Below are positions 8,236 to 17,010 of a DNA stretch of 64,000 bases, one piece after another. The position numbers and the translations under genes are program-made. How positions within the stretch are numbered: the stretch's first letter is position 1; each line of letters starts with the position of its first letter. Source of the stretch: Polaromonas sp. (GTDB lineage Bacteria > Pseudomonadota > Gammaproteobacteria > Burkholderiales > Burkholderiaceae_C); assembly GCA_013297865.1 (NCBI GenBank), contig JAAFIP010000004.1, forward strand, positions 62,001 to 126,000. The letters are read 5' to 3'. Below the pieces are notes generated by a model. It saw only the letters and a program-made list of their open reading frames with translations. It ran no database searches and was not told the origin of the DNA.

Positions 8236-9828
8236 ATGCTAGTTGAAAATTTTCCACCGATCATGTTTGCGGGACTGATCGTGGTGATGCTGATCGGTTT
8301 TCCTGTGGCCTTCTCGCTGGCCGCCTTGGGCCTGGGCAGCGGCTTCTACGCCATCCACATGGGCTGGTTCCCAGCAGCGTACATGAGCAACCTGCCGCTG
8401 GCGCTGTTCTCGATTTTGAGCAACGACCTGCTGCTGGCGATTCCGTTCTTTACCTTCATGGGAACCATCCTGGAAAAATGCGGACTGGCCGAAGATATGC
8501 TGGACTCGATGGGCCAGCTGTTTGGCCCGGTCAAAGGCGGCCTAGGCTACTCGGTCATCATTGTGGGCTTTATTCTGGGCGCGATCACCGGCACCGTGGC
8601 GGGCCAGGTGATTGCGATGGCGCTGATCTCGCTGCCCGTGATGATGCGTTACGGCTATGACATGCGCTACGCCACCGGCGTGCTGGCCGCTTCGGGCACG
8701 ATTACCCAGTTGGTGCCGCCATCGCTGGTGCTGGTGGTGTTGGCTGACCAGCTGGGCAAGCCCGTGGGTGATATGTACAAAGGGGCCTGGGGCCCGTCGA
8801 TTCTGCAGATCATGCTGTTTGCAGCTTACACCTACGCACTGAGCGTATTCAAGCCGCATTACGTGCCCGGTGTGCCCAAAAGTGCGCGAACCCTCAACGG
8901 CTGGGCGCTGTGGAGCAAGTGCCTCAAAGGCATCATTCCTTCAGCCATCCTGATCTTTGTCGTGCTCGGCTCAATGGGCGGGCTACCGTTTCAGAACTCA
9001 GCGATTGCCACACCCACCGAAGCCGGAGCCATGGGCGTGGTGGGCGGTCTGATCCTGGCTGCATCGCACAAGCGCCTGAGCAAGGCGCTACTCTGGGAGG
9101 CCATGGTGGGCACCATGCGCCTGACAGCGATGGTGGTATTCATCCTGATCGGCTCGCGTGTGTTCAGCCAGGTGTTCCAGGGCGTGGACGGCGCCAAATG
9201 GGTAGAGCATTTGCTGACCGGTTTGCCTGGTGGCCAAGTGGGCTTCCTGATTGTGGTGAACATTTTTGTGTTCTTCCTGGCCTTCTTCCTGGACTTTTTT
9301 GAAATCGCCTTCATCATCGTGCCTATGCTGGCGCCTGTGGCTGACAAGCTGGGCATCAATCTGATCTGGTTTGGCGTGCTGCTGTGTGTCAACCTGCAAA
9401 CCAGCTTCATGCACCCGCCCTTTGGTTTTGCGCTGTTCTATCTGCGCGGCATTGCAGACACGCTGTTCAAGGAAAAACGCATTCCCGAAGCGGTCAAGTC
9501 CAACGACATCTACTTGGGCTCCATCCCCTGGGTGATCATGCAGCTGATCCTGGTGGTGGTGGTGATCTTTGTGCCGCAGACAGTGACCGTGTTCCTGGAC
9601 AAGGAGATTGTGGTCGACGTGGACAAGGTGAAGATCGAAGTACCCGCCGAAGCCGAAGCGGCCTCCAAAGACCCGGGCTCGCTCACACCCGCTGCCAGCG
9701 CGCCCTCAACTACCGGAACCGCGGCCGAGAACACGGCCACCGACAAGGCCAACGCGGACAAAGCCGCCGAGAAAGAAGCTGAAGAAGAGCAGAAGAAACT
9801 CGACGAGCTATTCAAAGAGAAGAAGTAG
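8236..9828 (+). CDS. TRAP transporter large permease (DctM) with charged C-terminal tail
   Basis: The 12-segment large permease carries family motifs such as GFPVAFSLAALGLG, FTFMG and GAITGTVAGQVIAMALISLP. It couples uptake to a sodium or proton gradient. At 530 residues it is about 80-100 longer than a typical DctM. The excess is a C-terminal hydrophilic extension after the last membrane segment, rich in Ala, Glu and Lys (ending KKLDELFKEKK), of a kind that could form a coiled coil in the cytoplasm. A strong terminator follows. Confidence 0.93.
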   Translation: MLVENFPPIMFAGLIVVMLIGFPVAFSLAALGLGSGFYAIHMGWFPAAYMSNLPLALFSILSNDLLLAIPFFTFMGTILEKCGLAEDMLDSMGQLFGPVKGGLGYSVIIVGFILGAITGTVAGQVIAMALISLPVMMRYGYDMRYATGVLAASGTITQLVPPSLVLVVLADQLGKPVGDMYKGAWGPSILQIMLFAAYTYALSVFKPHYVPGVPKSARTLNGWALWSKCLKGIIPSAILIFVVLGSMGGLPFQNSAIATPTEAGAMGVVGGLILAASHKRLSKALLWEAMVGTMRLTAMVVFILIGSRVFSQVFQGVDGAKWVEHLLTGLPGGQVGFLIVVNIFVFFLAFFLDFFEIAFIIVPMLAPVADKLGINLIWFGVLLCVNLQTSFMHPPFGFALFYLRGIADTLFKEKRIPEAVKSNDIYLGSIPWVIMQLILVVVVIFVPQTVTVFLDKEIVVDVDKVKIEVPAEAEAASKDPGSLTPAASAPSTTGTAAENTATDKANADKAAEKEAEEEQKKLDELFKEKK

Positions 9829-9848
9829 CCTTCTTTTGCCATGCCCAC

Positions 9849-9884
9849 GCCCCTCGCTGGCCTTCGCCTGGAGGGGCTTTTTTT
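9849..9884 (+). terminator. Rho-independent terminator after the TRAP QM genes
   Basis: Stem GCCCCTC / GAGGGGC followed by seven T, 20 bases after the dctM stop codon. Confidence 0.9.
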
Positions 9885-9916
9885 CGGCCACTGCCAGTTC
9901 ACATTACCATCGCACC

Positions 9917-10420
9917 ATGTCTACCCCGCTTGACCAGCTTGGCCCCCCGCCATTTCGCTTCCAGCCTGCACGCAGCCCCATGGTCTGCCGCGCCTTCTCG
10001 CTGCCTTTTTGCGCACTGGCGGTGCTGATTGTGGGCTACTGCGTCTATTGGGTGTACGCCCTGTGGTCTTCGGGCCAGCTTACCTCAGGCTCGGGCCAGG
10101 CGATGGCTTCGGGGCTGAACTGGGCGCTAGCGGCACTGGCCCTGATGGCCTACACACTGTGGTGCATCCTGACCAGCATCACCACACTGACAGGCAGCCA
10201 TCTGGAGCAGACCTTCGTCTGGAACAAGAAGCTGGAGCTGCGCGAGCTGGCCTATGTGAAGCTGATTCGCGTGCCGGGCCTGGACTGGCTGATCGCCCCA
10301 CGGCTGTACTGCCGTACTTTGCTGGGCAAGTTTGCGGTGTTCTACGCGGCTGACCAGCAGATGATTGCGGAGTTTGAACGGCTGCGCGACGAGCTGAGCG
10401 CATTTCGACGCATCCGCTAG
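9917..10420 (+). CDS. Small membrane protein of unknown function
   Basis: A 167-residue protein starting at the ATG at 9917 (MSTPLDQLG). It has two hydrophobic segments (roughly residues 24-46 and 66-87) and a C-terminal soluble part of about 80 residues containing LRELAYVKLIRVPGLDWLIAPRLYCRTLLGKF. The layout recalls small PH-like membrane proteins, but I do not recognise the family. It stands alone between two terminators and converges on the cytochrome gene. Confidence 0.75.
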   Translation: MSTPLDQLGPPPFRFQPARSPMVCRAFSLPFCALAVLIVGYCVYWVYALWSSGQLTSGSGQAMASGLNWALAALALMAYTLWCILTSITTLTGSHLEQTFVWNKKLELRELAYVKLIRVPGLDWLIAPRLYCRTLLGKFAVFYAADQQMIAEFERLRDELSAFRRIR

Positions 10421-10429
10421 CGCACCATG

Positions 10430-10458
10430 AAAAAAGCCACCCTGAAAGGTGGCTTTTG
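10430..10458. terminator. Bidirectional terminator between converging genes
   Basis: AAAAAGCCACC pairs with GGTGGCTTTT across a short loop (CTGAAA). With A runs on one side and T runs on the other it can stop transcription from both the membrane-protein gene and the cytochrome gene. Confidence 0.85.
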
Positions 10459-10475
10459 TGGGGGGCAAGAAGCGC

Positions 10476-10802
10476 TTACTTCTGTGCCATTACCCAAGCA
10501 GCCAGCTTGGCAGCTTCAGCTTCGCTGACTTGCGTATTGGCAGGCATGGGCACGGGGCCCCAGTTGCCTTTGCCGGGCGTGCTGCCTTTTTGGATCGACA
10601 CAGCCAGTTTTTTGACGGCTTCGCCGTCACCAGCGTATTTGGCGGCTACGTCTTTGTAGGACGGACCGACCATTTTCTTGTCAACCGCGTGGCAAGCCAT
10701 GCAGTTCTTGGCGGTGGCCAAGGCGGCATCGGCAAAAACAGGGGCGCTGACAGCGCTCAAAATGGCAGCGATAGCACTGAGAGTGATCAATTGGAGTTTC
10801 AT
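10476..10802 (-). CDS. Class I c-type cytochrome (c551-like)
   Basis: A 108-residue periplasmic monoheme cytochrome. Residues 1-24 form a cleavable signal peptide ending FADA. The heme-attachment motif is CMACH (C34, C37, H38) and the distal Met ligand is M86 in PVPMPAN, as in Pseudomonas-type c551. It carries single electrons between membrane complexes; the partner is not shown by the neighbours. It is a single-gene unit with its own terminator. Confidence 0.93.
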   Translation of the reverse strand: MKLQLITLSAIAAILSAVSAPVFADAALATAKNCMACHAVDKKMVGPSYKDVAAKYAGDGEAVKKLAVSIQKGSTPGKGNWGPVPMPANTQVSEAEAAKLAAWVMAQK

Positions 10803-11033
10803 TGTCTTCCTTTAAAACACCTAAGCGGTGTAAGATGCAAAGCACCTGATACAAAACATAACGCAATTCTAGGGCCAGGCGTTGACCGTACAGTCAGCAT
10901 GACACGAAAAATCCTTGGATTAGAAAAACTTATCCAGCAGCCCCAAAATAGCGAAAACGATGTTTTGGAGCGCTTTTGGGGCGTAATTAGGTACTTTAAT
11001 ACGCTATTTTCCTGTTTTCCGTTGGAGTGAACG

Positions 11034-11294
11034 ATGTATTTTTTAGGTATTGGCCTGGTGCTGCTGGTTTTGAAATATCTGGAAATCGGCCCCGTAGGCC
11101 GCTGGGACTGGGCCAGTGACTGGCTGTGGTTTGCGCTGCCGTTCATCCTGGCTGCCGCCTGGTGGGCCTATGCCGACTGGTCGGGCTACAGCAAGCGCCG
11201 CGCCATGGACAAGATGGAAAAGCGCAAACAGGATCGCCTGGCCAAAAACCGCGAAGCCCTGGGTTTAGGCACGGCGAAGAATAAAAAGCCCTGA
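11034..11294 (+). CDS. Trp-rich small membrane protein, TIGR04438 type
   Basis: An 86-residue protein with two hydrophobic segments rich in Trp (RWDWASDWLWFALPFILAA, then WWAYADW) and a highly charged C-terminal tail (RRAMDKMEKRKQDR). This pattern matches the TIGR04438 Trp-rich proteins found across Burkholderiales, for which no function is known. A ribosome-binding site (TTGGAGTGA) lies just before the ATG. It is divergent from the cytochrome gene. Confidence 0.85.
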   Translation: MYFLGIGLVLLVLKYLEIGPVGRWDWASDWLWFALPFILAAAWWAYADWSGYSKRRAMDKMEKRKQDRLAKNREALGLGTAKNKKP

Positions 11295-11321
11295 ATCAGG
11301 CCTGTTTTTATATGCCAAACA

Positions 11322-11372
11322 GGCCGCCAGGCCAATAGAATATCGCGGGAGCAGCTATTAAAAACGTAGCGT
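11322..11372 (+). repeat. Dispersed ~50-bp repeat, copy 2 (before the protease gene)
   Basis: Core 11332-11358 with the complete AATATCGCGGGAGCAGCTAT. It begins 27 bases after the Trp-rich gene and runs to the point where the protease reading frame starts to look like a signal peptide. Confidence 0.92.
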
Positions 11373-11503
11373 TTTGTGGATGGTTCAGTGGCCCGCTGCC
11401 ACGCCTGCGTGCGTGTCTGGCTGCCCTGCTGTGCTGCTGCACAAGTGCACTGCTGGCCCAGACCAGCCCACCCGCTGGCAAAACCGAGCCTGGCGCCGCG
11501 CCC

Positions 11504-12727
11504 GTGGTCTCGCGCGACGCCCAGCTGACCTACCAGTCTGCGCGCGACAAGCTGCTGCAAATCCGCACCTTGCGCCGCAAAACCAACACCCAAAGCAGCG
11601 TGGGCTCGGGCTTTTATGTCTCCAGCGACGGGTTGATTGTCACCAACTACCACGTGGCCAGCCAACTGGCGCTGGAGCCCTCGCGCCACCGCGGTGTGGC
11701 AGTGTCGGTGGATGGCAAAGAGATTGATGTGGACCTGCTGGCTTTTGATATCCAGCACGATCTGGCGGTGCTCAAGCCGCGCGAGCCTGTGACGGTGCAG
11801 GCGCCCTTGGTGTTGCGTTCTGCAGAGCGCCCCCTGGCGCGTGGCGAGCGCATCTACTCTCTGGGCAACCCGTTGGACATCGGTTTTGCCGTGACAGAGG
11901 GCAATTACAACGGCCTGGTGCAGCGCAGTTTTTACCCACGCATTTTCTTTGGCGGCGCGCTCAACCCCGGCATGAGCGGTGGCCCGGCGCTGGACACGGC
12001 AGGACAGGTGATTGGCGTGAACGTGGCCAAGCGCGGCGGCGCGGAGCAGGTGAGCTTTTTGATCCCCGTGCAGTATGTGGCGCTGCTGACCGCCAAGGCC
12101 AAATCGGCCAAGCCCATCACCCAGTCGGCCCAGGACACCGTGGCACAGCAACTGCTGCAGCACCAAGGTGAGCTGGTCAAGCGCTTTACCAGCACGCCGT
12201 TTCGCTTTGAAACCTACGGAGGCTACCGCGTGCCGGTGCCCGACACCACACTGGCGCGCTGCTGGGGCGAGGGACGCAACCGCAACTCCCAGTCCAAACT
12301 TGATTTTGAGCGCAGCGACTGCAGCGTGGACAGCGCGGTCTACGCGGGCGATTTCAACACCGGCAACATCCTGATGCGCTACGAAGCCTATGACGGCACG
12401 CGCCTGCACCCCTGGCAGTTTGCCTACACCTACTCCAGCAGCTTTGCCAACGAGGCGTTTGCACTGCGCGGCGGGCGCCACAAAACCGCCGCTGAGTGCA
12501 ATGAACGCTATGTGCAAAGCGCGGGCTTGCCCCTGCGAGCGGTGGTGTGCCTGACCGCTTACCGCAAGTTCGATGGCCTGTACGACCTGTCCCTGCTGGT
12601 CACCACCCTGAACCTGCCTACGCGGGGAATTCAGGGCCGTCTGGACGCTACCGGCGTGAGCTTTGACAACGCCAAGTTGCTGACCCAGCGCTACCTGGAC
12701 GCCTTCTCTTGGGAGGCCAAGCCATGA
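11504..12727 (+). CDS. Trypsin-like (S1C) serine protease, start unclear
   Basis: The 407 residues from the GTG at 11504 hold a DegP-like protease domain: His50 (VTNYHVAS), Asp86 (IQHDLAVL) and Ser158 (NPGMSGGPA). No PDZ domain is apparent; the C-terminal half is not recognised. The same frame stays open upstream to 11339 and encodes an obvious signal peptide (LRACLAALLCCCTSALLAQ), yet has no ATG or GTG before it; the copy-2 repeat lies exactly where the start should be. Either a rare start is used or the 5' end was damaged. The stop overlaps the start of the FHA gene (ATGA). Confidence 0.82.
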   Translation: MVSRDAQLTYQSARDKLLQIRTLRRKTNTQSSVGSGFYVSSDGLIVTNYHVASQLALEPSRHRGVAVSVDGKEIDVDLLAFDIQHDLAVLKPREPVTVQAPLVLRSAERPLARGERIYSLGNPLDIGFAVTEGNYNGLVQRSFYPRIFFGGALNPGMSGGPALDTAGQVIGVNVAKRGGAEQVSFLIPVQYVALLTAKAKSAKPITQSAQDTVAQQLLQHQGELVKRFTSTPFRFETYGGYRVPVPDTTLARCWGEGRNRNSQSKLDFERSDCSVDSAVYAGDFNTGNILMRYEAYDGTRLHPWQFAYTYSSSFANEAFALRGGRHKTAAECNERYVQSAGLPLRAVVCLTAYRKFDGLYDLSLLVTTLNLPTRGIQGRLDATGVSFDNAKLLTQRYLDAFSWEAKP

Positions 12728-13815
12728 CCGATGCGACGCTCCCGGGCGATGGGCTGTTGCCTGCCGACGCGCAGATGCTGGCCGTGCCCGAGCAGGCACA
12801 GCCTGCCCCCGCAGCCCAAGCCACAGTGCTGGCGCTGCTGACAGCCCATGACCGCCAGCACAACACGCTGGTGCAGCACCGCGTCACGCGCTGGCCTGTG
12901 TTGGTGGGCCGCGCGCTGCATTGCGACTGGGTGATTGATGACCCGCACCTGGCGCCTGAGCATGTGCGCATCGCGCCCAACGCACAAGGACAACTGCAGA
13001 TTGAGCTGCTGGCCAGCCTCAACGGCCTGCGCCTGGGCAGGCAGCAGCTGGGCACAGGCGACAGCGCGATATGGGAGGTCAACCAAGCCTTGAGCCTGGG
13101 CAAACTGCAGCTGCATGCGCGCCAGGCCAGCGACAGCGTGCTGCCCGAGCAGACCCTGCACAGGGGCTGGCGCATCTGGTTGGGCCATAACCTGGCCACT
13201 GCCGTGGCTCTGGTACTGCTGGCGCTCTACACCTTGGTCGCCAGCTGGTTGCCCGCGATGGAAAGCGGCATGTGGGCCGCTGTCGTGGGAGGCCTGCTGG
13301 CGTTAGGCGCAGGCATTGCGACCTGGTCTGGGCTGTGGGCTTTGGCTTCCAAACTGTTTGGCGGCAGGCTGTGGTTTGCACGGCATGTGCAGATTGCCGC
13401 GGTGGGGCTGGCCTTGATGTACGGCATTGGGCTGGTTGGCAATGTGCTGGCCTTTGCCTTTTCGTGGAGCACACTGGCCAAGTTTGACAACCATGTGGCC
13501 GCACTCATGCTGGCGGCCATGGTGTGGTATCACCTCAGGTATGTGCTGTCCGTGCCGCCGCGCAGGCTGGCCATGGTTGTGGGCTGCTTGGCTATTGCAG
13601 GTCTGGCGATCAAAATGGGCTTTGACTGGCAAAGCCAAAAGCGCCTGAGCAGCAAGCTCTATATGAGCAGCTTCTTCCCGCCCAGCTGGCGCCTGGCCCA
13701 GCCTGTGAACACCCAGCAGTGGCTGCTGGAGATGGACACGCTCAAACCGCGCCTGAACCAACGCCTGCAAGACCAAAGCGACGATAGCGCGCAGGACTAT
13801 AACGAGCTGGATTGA
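12724..13815 (+). CDS. FHA-domain membrane protein
   Basis: A 363-residue protein starting at the ATG that overlaps the protease stop. Residues about 40-125 form a forkhead-associated domain (VLVGRALHCDWVIDDPHLAPEHVRI, then LNGLRLG), a fold that binds phosphothreonine peptides. About five hydrophobic segments follow (residues 165-310), then a soluble tail ending in acidic residues. The overlapping start implies it is made with the protease, which suggests a membrane-anchored partner or regulator of it. The substrate and kinase are unknown. Confidence 0.8.
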   Translation: MTDATLPGDGLLPADAQMLAVPEQAQPAPAAQATVLALLTAHDRQHNTLVQHRVTRWPVLVGRALHCDWVIDDPHLAPEHVRIAPNAQGQLQIELLASLNGLRLGRQQLGTGDSAIWEVNQALSLGKLQLHARQASDSVLPEQTLHRGWRIWLGHNLATAVALVLLALYTLVASWLPAMESGMWAAVVGGLLALGAGIATWSGLWALASKLFGGRLWFARHVQIAAVGLALMYGIGLVGNVLAFAFSWSTLAKFDNHVAALMLAAMVWYHLRYVLSVPPRRLAMVVGCLAIAGLAIKMGFDWQSQKRLSSKLYMSSFFPPSWRLAQPVNTQQWLLEMDTLKPRLNQRLQDQSDDSAQDYNELD

Positions 13816-13839
13816 CGCTGCCTGATTCGGGGCGGGGGT

Positions 13840-15027
13840 TTACGGGCGGCGGCTGAAACTGCTGCGCATCGTATACAGGTACACCAGCACAGGACACAAC
13901 GCCAGTGCACACCCGGCGAGCACGCCACCGACCCCGGCGTATTGAACCGCCCAGCCTGCCACTACAGTACCCAGCATGTCACCAGCGCTGGCGAGGGTTC
14001 CCACAATGGCCAGCATCACCGTGCGGGACGGTGCCTTCACTGCAAGCAGCAAAGTGCTCTCAATCATGGGCATGGCAGGAGCGAATACCGCGGCAGTCAG
14101 GAAGGTTCCCGCGATGAGCAGTTCATTGCCGGGCAGCCACCACATCAGCAGAATTTGAAACATCGCGGCAGCAATACCCAGCCAGAGTATCCACATCTTG
14201 CCTGCAGCTGACTGTGCATGTTGGGTCTGGGTTATGGCCAATCCTGCCGTCAGGCCGAGTCCTCCGGCAGTTACCAGCATGCCAAACACGCTGGCTGGCC
14301 TGTGATGCGATGCAAGCTGTGCAGGCACCAGCAGATTGTCCATGGGACCATAGATAAAACTCAGTAGAACGATGCATATGACAAATACAAGGACCTGCTT
14401 GGTCCAGATTCCAGCAGGCAGCAAGGCTCTCCAGTGGCTGGTTTGCTCAGGCAGACGGCGTGCATCGCGAGGGAAAATTTTGGGCAGACTCAAGGTGACG
14501 ATGATTGAGCTCACACTCAACACGCCCAGCAGGCTTGCCATATGGTTTGCGCTGATGCACCAACCTGCTACGCTACCTCCCAAGGCAAATCCTACAATGG
14601 CCCACATCCAGTTGCCACCGAAAAACTTCAGCAACGGCAATTTATACAGGCGTGCAATGACCGGTGTGCGGGATGAAAATCCCAGATCAGCCATGGTATC
14701 TGCGGCCATGGCACACAGCGCTAGCAGCAAGGCCGCCAGCTTCTCGTCGGCAAGCCACAAAACCGCGCCGCCAACGATGCACAATGATGAACACACTGCT
14801 GCATACACCGTCATCCGCCAGGAGCCCAGCCGACGCGACACAGGGGTCGCCAGCACGGTGCCCACGATGCCACTGGCCACCAGCAGTGCAGACAAGACGC
14901 CGAGCCACGCTGTGCCCAGCGCAGCCTGCGTGATGAACCAGGGCAGCACTACCGCCAGCACGCCCTCGGCAAAGGCACCCGGCAGCACGATGGCCGTGCG
15001 TAGGGCCAGTAATCTATCAACTTGCAT
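13840..15027 (-). CDS. MFS transporter
   Basis: A 395-residue polytopic protein with about 12 hydrophobic segments. The loop after the second segment reads TPVSRRLGSWR, the position of the major-facilitator loop 2-3 signature. Basic residues at both ends (MQVDRLLALR, SSFSRRP) fit cytoplasmic termini. The cargo is not indicated; no biosynthetic or resistance gene adjoins it. It converges on the FHA gene with 24 bases between. Confidence 0.8.
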   Translation of the reverse strand: MQVDRLLALRTAIVLPGAFAEGVLAVVLPWFITQAALGTAWLGVLSALLVASGIVGTVLATPVSRRLGSWRMTVYAAVCSSLCIVGGAVLWLADEKLAALLLALCAMAADTMADLGFSSRTPVIARLYKLPLLKFFGGNWMWAIVGFALGGSVAGWCISANHMASLLGVLSVSSIIVTLSLPKIFPRDARRLPEQTSHWRALLPAGIWTKQVLVFVICIVLLSFIYGPMDNLLVPAQLASHHRPASVFGMLVTAGGLGLTAGLAITQTQHAQSAAGKMWILWLGIAAAMFQILLMWWLPGNELLIAGTFLTAAVFAPAMPMIESTLLLAVKAPSRTVMLAIVGTLASAGDMLGTVVAGWAVQYAGVGGVLAGCALALCPVLVYLYTMRSSFSRRP

Positions 15028-15155
15028 GGATCCTTGAGCACTTTATTTCTTCAAGCACTCACAGGACGGGATGCTGTTAATGTGAATGCATGGCAAACAG
15101 CACAGGCATTACATCAAACCAAGCTTAAGGCTGCATTATGGGCAGCGCAGCTTGC

Positions 15156-16853
15156 TCAATAGGCGTCCAACACGGCGCCCTTGGAAGCGCTGGAGGCATT
15201 GAAAGCAAACTTCGCCTGCACGCCGCGGGTGTAGCGCGGGGCAGGTTTCTTCCAGGCGGCGCGGCGCTTGGCGATTTCGGCTTCACTGACGTTCAGGTCC
15301 AGCTTGAGCTGCTTGGAGTCAATGGTGACGCTGTCGCCGTCTTGCACCAGAGCAATCGTGCCGCCCTCGGCCGCTTCGGGGGCGCAGTGGCCCACCACCA
15401 TGCCCCAGGTGCCGCCAGAGAAGCGGCCATCGGTGATCAAGCCTACCGTCTCGCCCAGGCCCGCGCCGATCAGCGCGCCCGTGGGCGCCAGCATCTCGGG
15501 CATGCCGGGGCCGCCTTTGGGGCCGAGGTAGCGCAGGATCATCACGTCGCCGTGGGTGATCTTGCCGTCCAGGATGGCCTTGAGCGCGCTTTGCTCGTCG
15601 TCAAAGCACTTGGCTGGACCGGTCATCACAGGGTTCTTCAAGCCGGTGATTTTGGCCACGGCGCCTTCGGGCGACAGGTTGCCTTTGAGGATGGCCAGGT
15701 GGCCTTGCTTGTACAGTGCCTTGTCGATGGGGCGAATGCAGTCCTGGTCAGCGCGCGGCTGGTCGGGCACGTCTTTCAGTACCTCAGCCATGGTCTGGCC
15801 CGAGATGGTGATGCAGTCACCGTGCAGCAGGCCTGCATTGAGCAACACCTTCATAACCTGTGGAATGCCGCCTGCTTTGTGCAGGTCGACTGCCAGGTAT
15901 TTTCCGGAAGGCTTGAGATCGCAGATCACGGGCACTTTTTTGCGCATGCGCTCAAAGTCGTCAATCGTCCACTCCACACCTGCGGCATGTGCAATGGCCA
16001 GAAAGTGCAGCACCGCATTGGTAGAGCCGCCAGTGGCCATGATGACAGCCACGGCGTTTTCAATCGCCTTTTTGGTCACGATGTCGCGTGGCTTGATGTC
16101 TTTTTTGATCGCTTCCATCAACACTTTGGCCGACTCTTTGGCCGAGTTCATCTTCTCGTCGTGCGGGTTGGCCATGGTGGAAGAGTAGGGCAGGCTGATA
16201 CCCAGCGCCTCGAAGGCCGAGCTCATGGTGTTGGCGGTGTACATGCCGCCGCAGGAGCCAGTGCCAGGGATGGCGCGCATTTCGATCTGTTTCAGGTCTT
16301 CGTCGCTCATGTTGCCAGCGGCGTTTTGGCCTACGGCTTCAAACACGCTCACGATATTGAGGTCCTGGTCTTTGTAGCGGCCCGGCAGGATGGTGCCGCC
16401 ATACACATAGATGGCGGGCACGTTGGCGCGCAGCATGCCCATCAGGCCGCCGGGCATGTTCTTGTCGCAGCCGCCGACCACCACCACGCCGTCCATCCAC
16501 TGGCCCTGCACGCAGGTTTCGATGCAGTCGCTGATCACTTCGCGGCTGACCAGTGAATACTTCATGCCTTCGGTGCCCATGGCCATGCCGTCGCTGATCG
16601 TGGGGGTGCCAAATACCTGTGCGTTGCCGCCTGCCTCTTCAATGCCAGCAATAGCGGCGTCGGCCAGCTTTTGCAGGCCGCTGTTGCAGGGGGTGATGGT
16701 GCTGTGGCCGTTGGCTACGCCGACCATGGGCTTGCCAAAGTCGGTTTCCTTGTAGCCCATGCCGTAGTACATAGAACGGTTGGGCGCGCGGGACTTGCCC
16801 TCGGTGATATTGGCGGAACGCAGGGGCTGGATGGGGATGGTTTTGCTGGTCAT
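15156..16853 (-). CDS. ilvD: Dihydroxy-acid dehydratase
   Basis: IlvD removes water from 2,3-dihydroxy-isovalerate and -methylvalerate in branched-chain amino acid synthesis. The 565-residue length is normal. The Fe-S cysteines are in [15 protein letters not shown] and [12 protein letters not shown], the set typical of true IlvD and distinct from the sugar-acid dehydratase at 48677. A small inverted repeat (GTAGTG 16904-16909 with CACTAC 16919-16924) lies 50 bases upstream of the start and might be an operator. No other ilv gene is in the window. Confidence 0.96.
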   Translation of the reverse strand: MTSKTIPIQPLRSANITEGKSRAPNRSMYYGMGYKETDFGKPMVGVANGHSTITPCNSGLQKLADAAIAGIEEAGGNAQVFGTPTISDGMAMGTEGMKYSLVSREVISDCIETCVQGQWMDGVVVVGGCDKNMPGGLMGMLRANVPAIYVYGGTILPGRYKDQDLNIVSVFEAVGQNAAGNMSDEDLKQIEMRAIPGTGSCGGMYTANTMSSAFEALGISLPYSSTMANPHDEKMNSAKESAKVLMEAIKKDIKPRDIVTKKAIENAVAVIMATGGSTNAVLHFLAIAHAAGVEWTIDDFERMRKKVPVICDLKPSGKYLAVDLHKAGGIPQVMKVLLNAGLLHGDCITISGQTMAEVLKDVPDQPRADQDCIRPIDKALYKQGHLAILKGNLSPEGAVAKITGLKNPVMTGPAKCFDDEQSALKAILDGKITHGDVMILRYLGPKGGPGMPEMLAPTGALIGAGLGETVGLITDGRFSGGTWGMVVGHCAPEAAEGGTIALVQDGDSVTIDSKQLKLDLNVSEAEIAKRRAAWKKPAPRYTRGVQAKFAFNASSASKGAVLDAY

Positions 16854-17010
16854 GGTGAGATCTTCAGTGCAGGGGATTCAAGGCGGTCGACTAGGGCACA
16901 ATTGTAGTGGCTGATGGTCACTACCTAATTACGATGTTGGAGCACACGGGCAACCAGCCGCAGTGAGTGGTCAGCCTGGGTTGCAGCCCAGGCATCCAGC
17001 GCATAAAAGG

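Noticed and set aside
11186-12799. A 537-codon open frame on the minus strand across the protease gene
   Set aside because: It is a shadow of the GC-rich coding strand: the opposite frame has the complete His-Asp-Ser triad, while this one shows no domain and an abnormal His/Gln/Ala-rich composition.
15138-16556. A 472-codon open frame on the plus strand across ilvD
   Set aside because: It is antisense to an intact ilvD with all cluster cysteines; its composition (His, Val, Gly-rich) is typical of reverse readings of high-GC genes.
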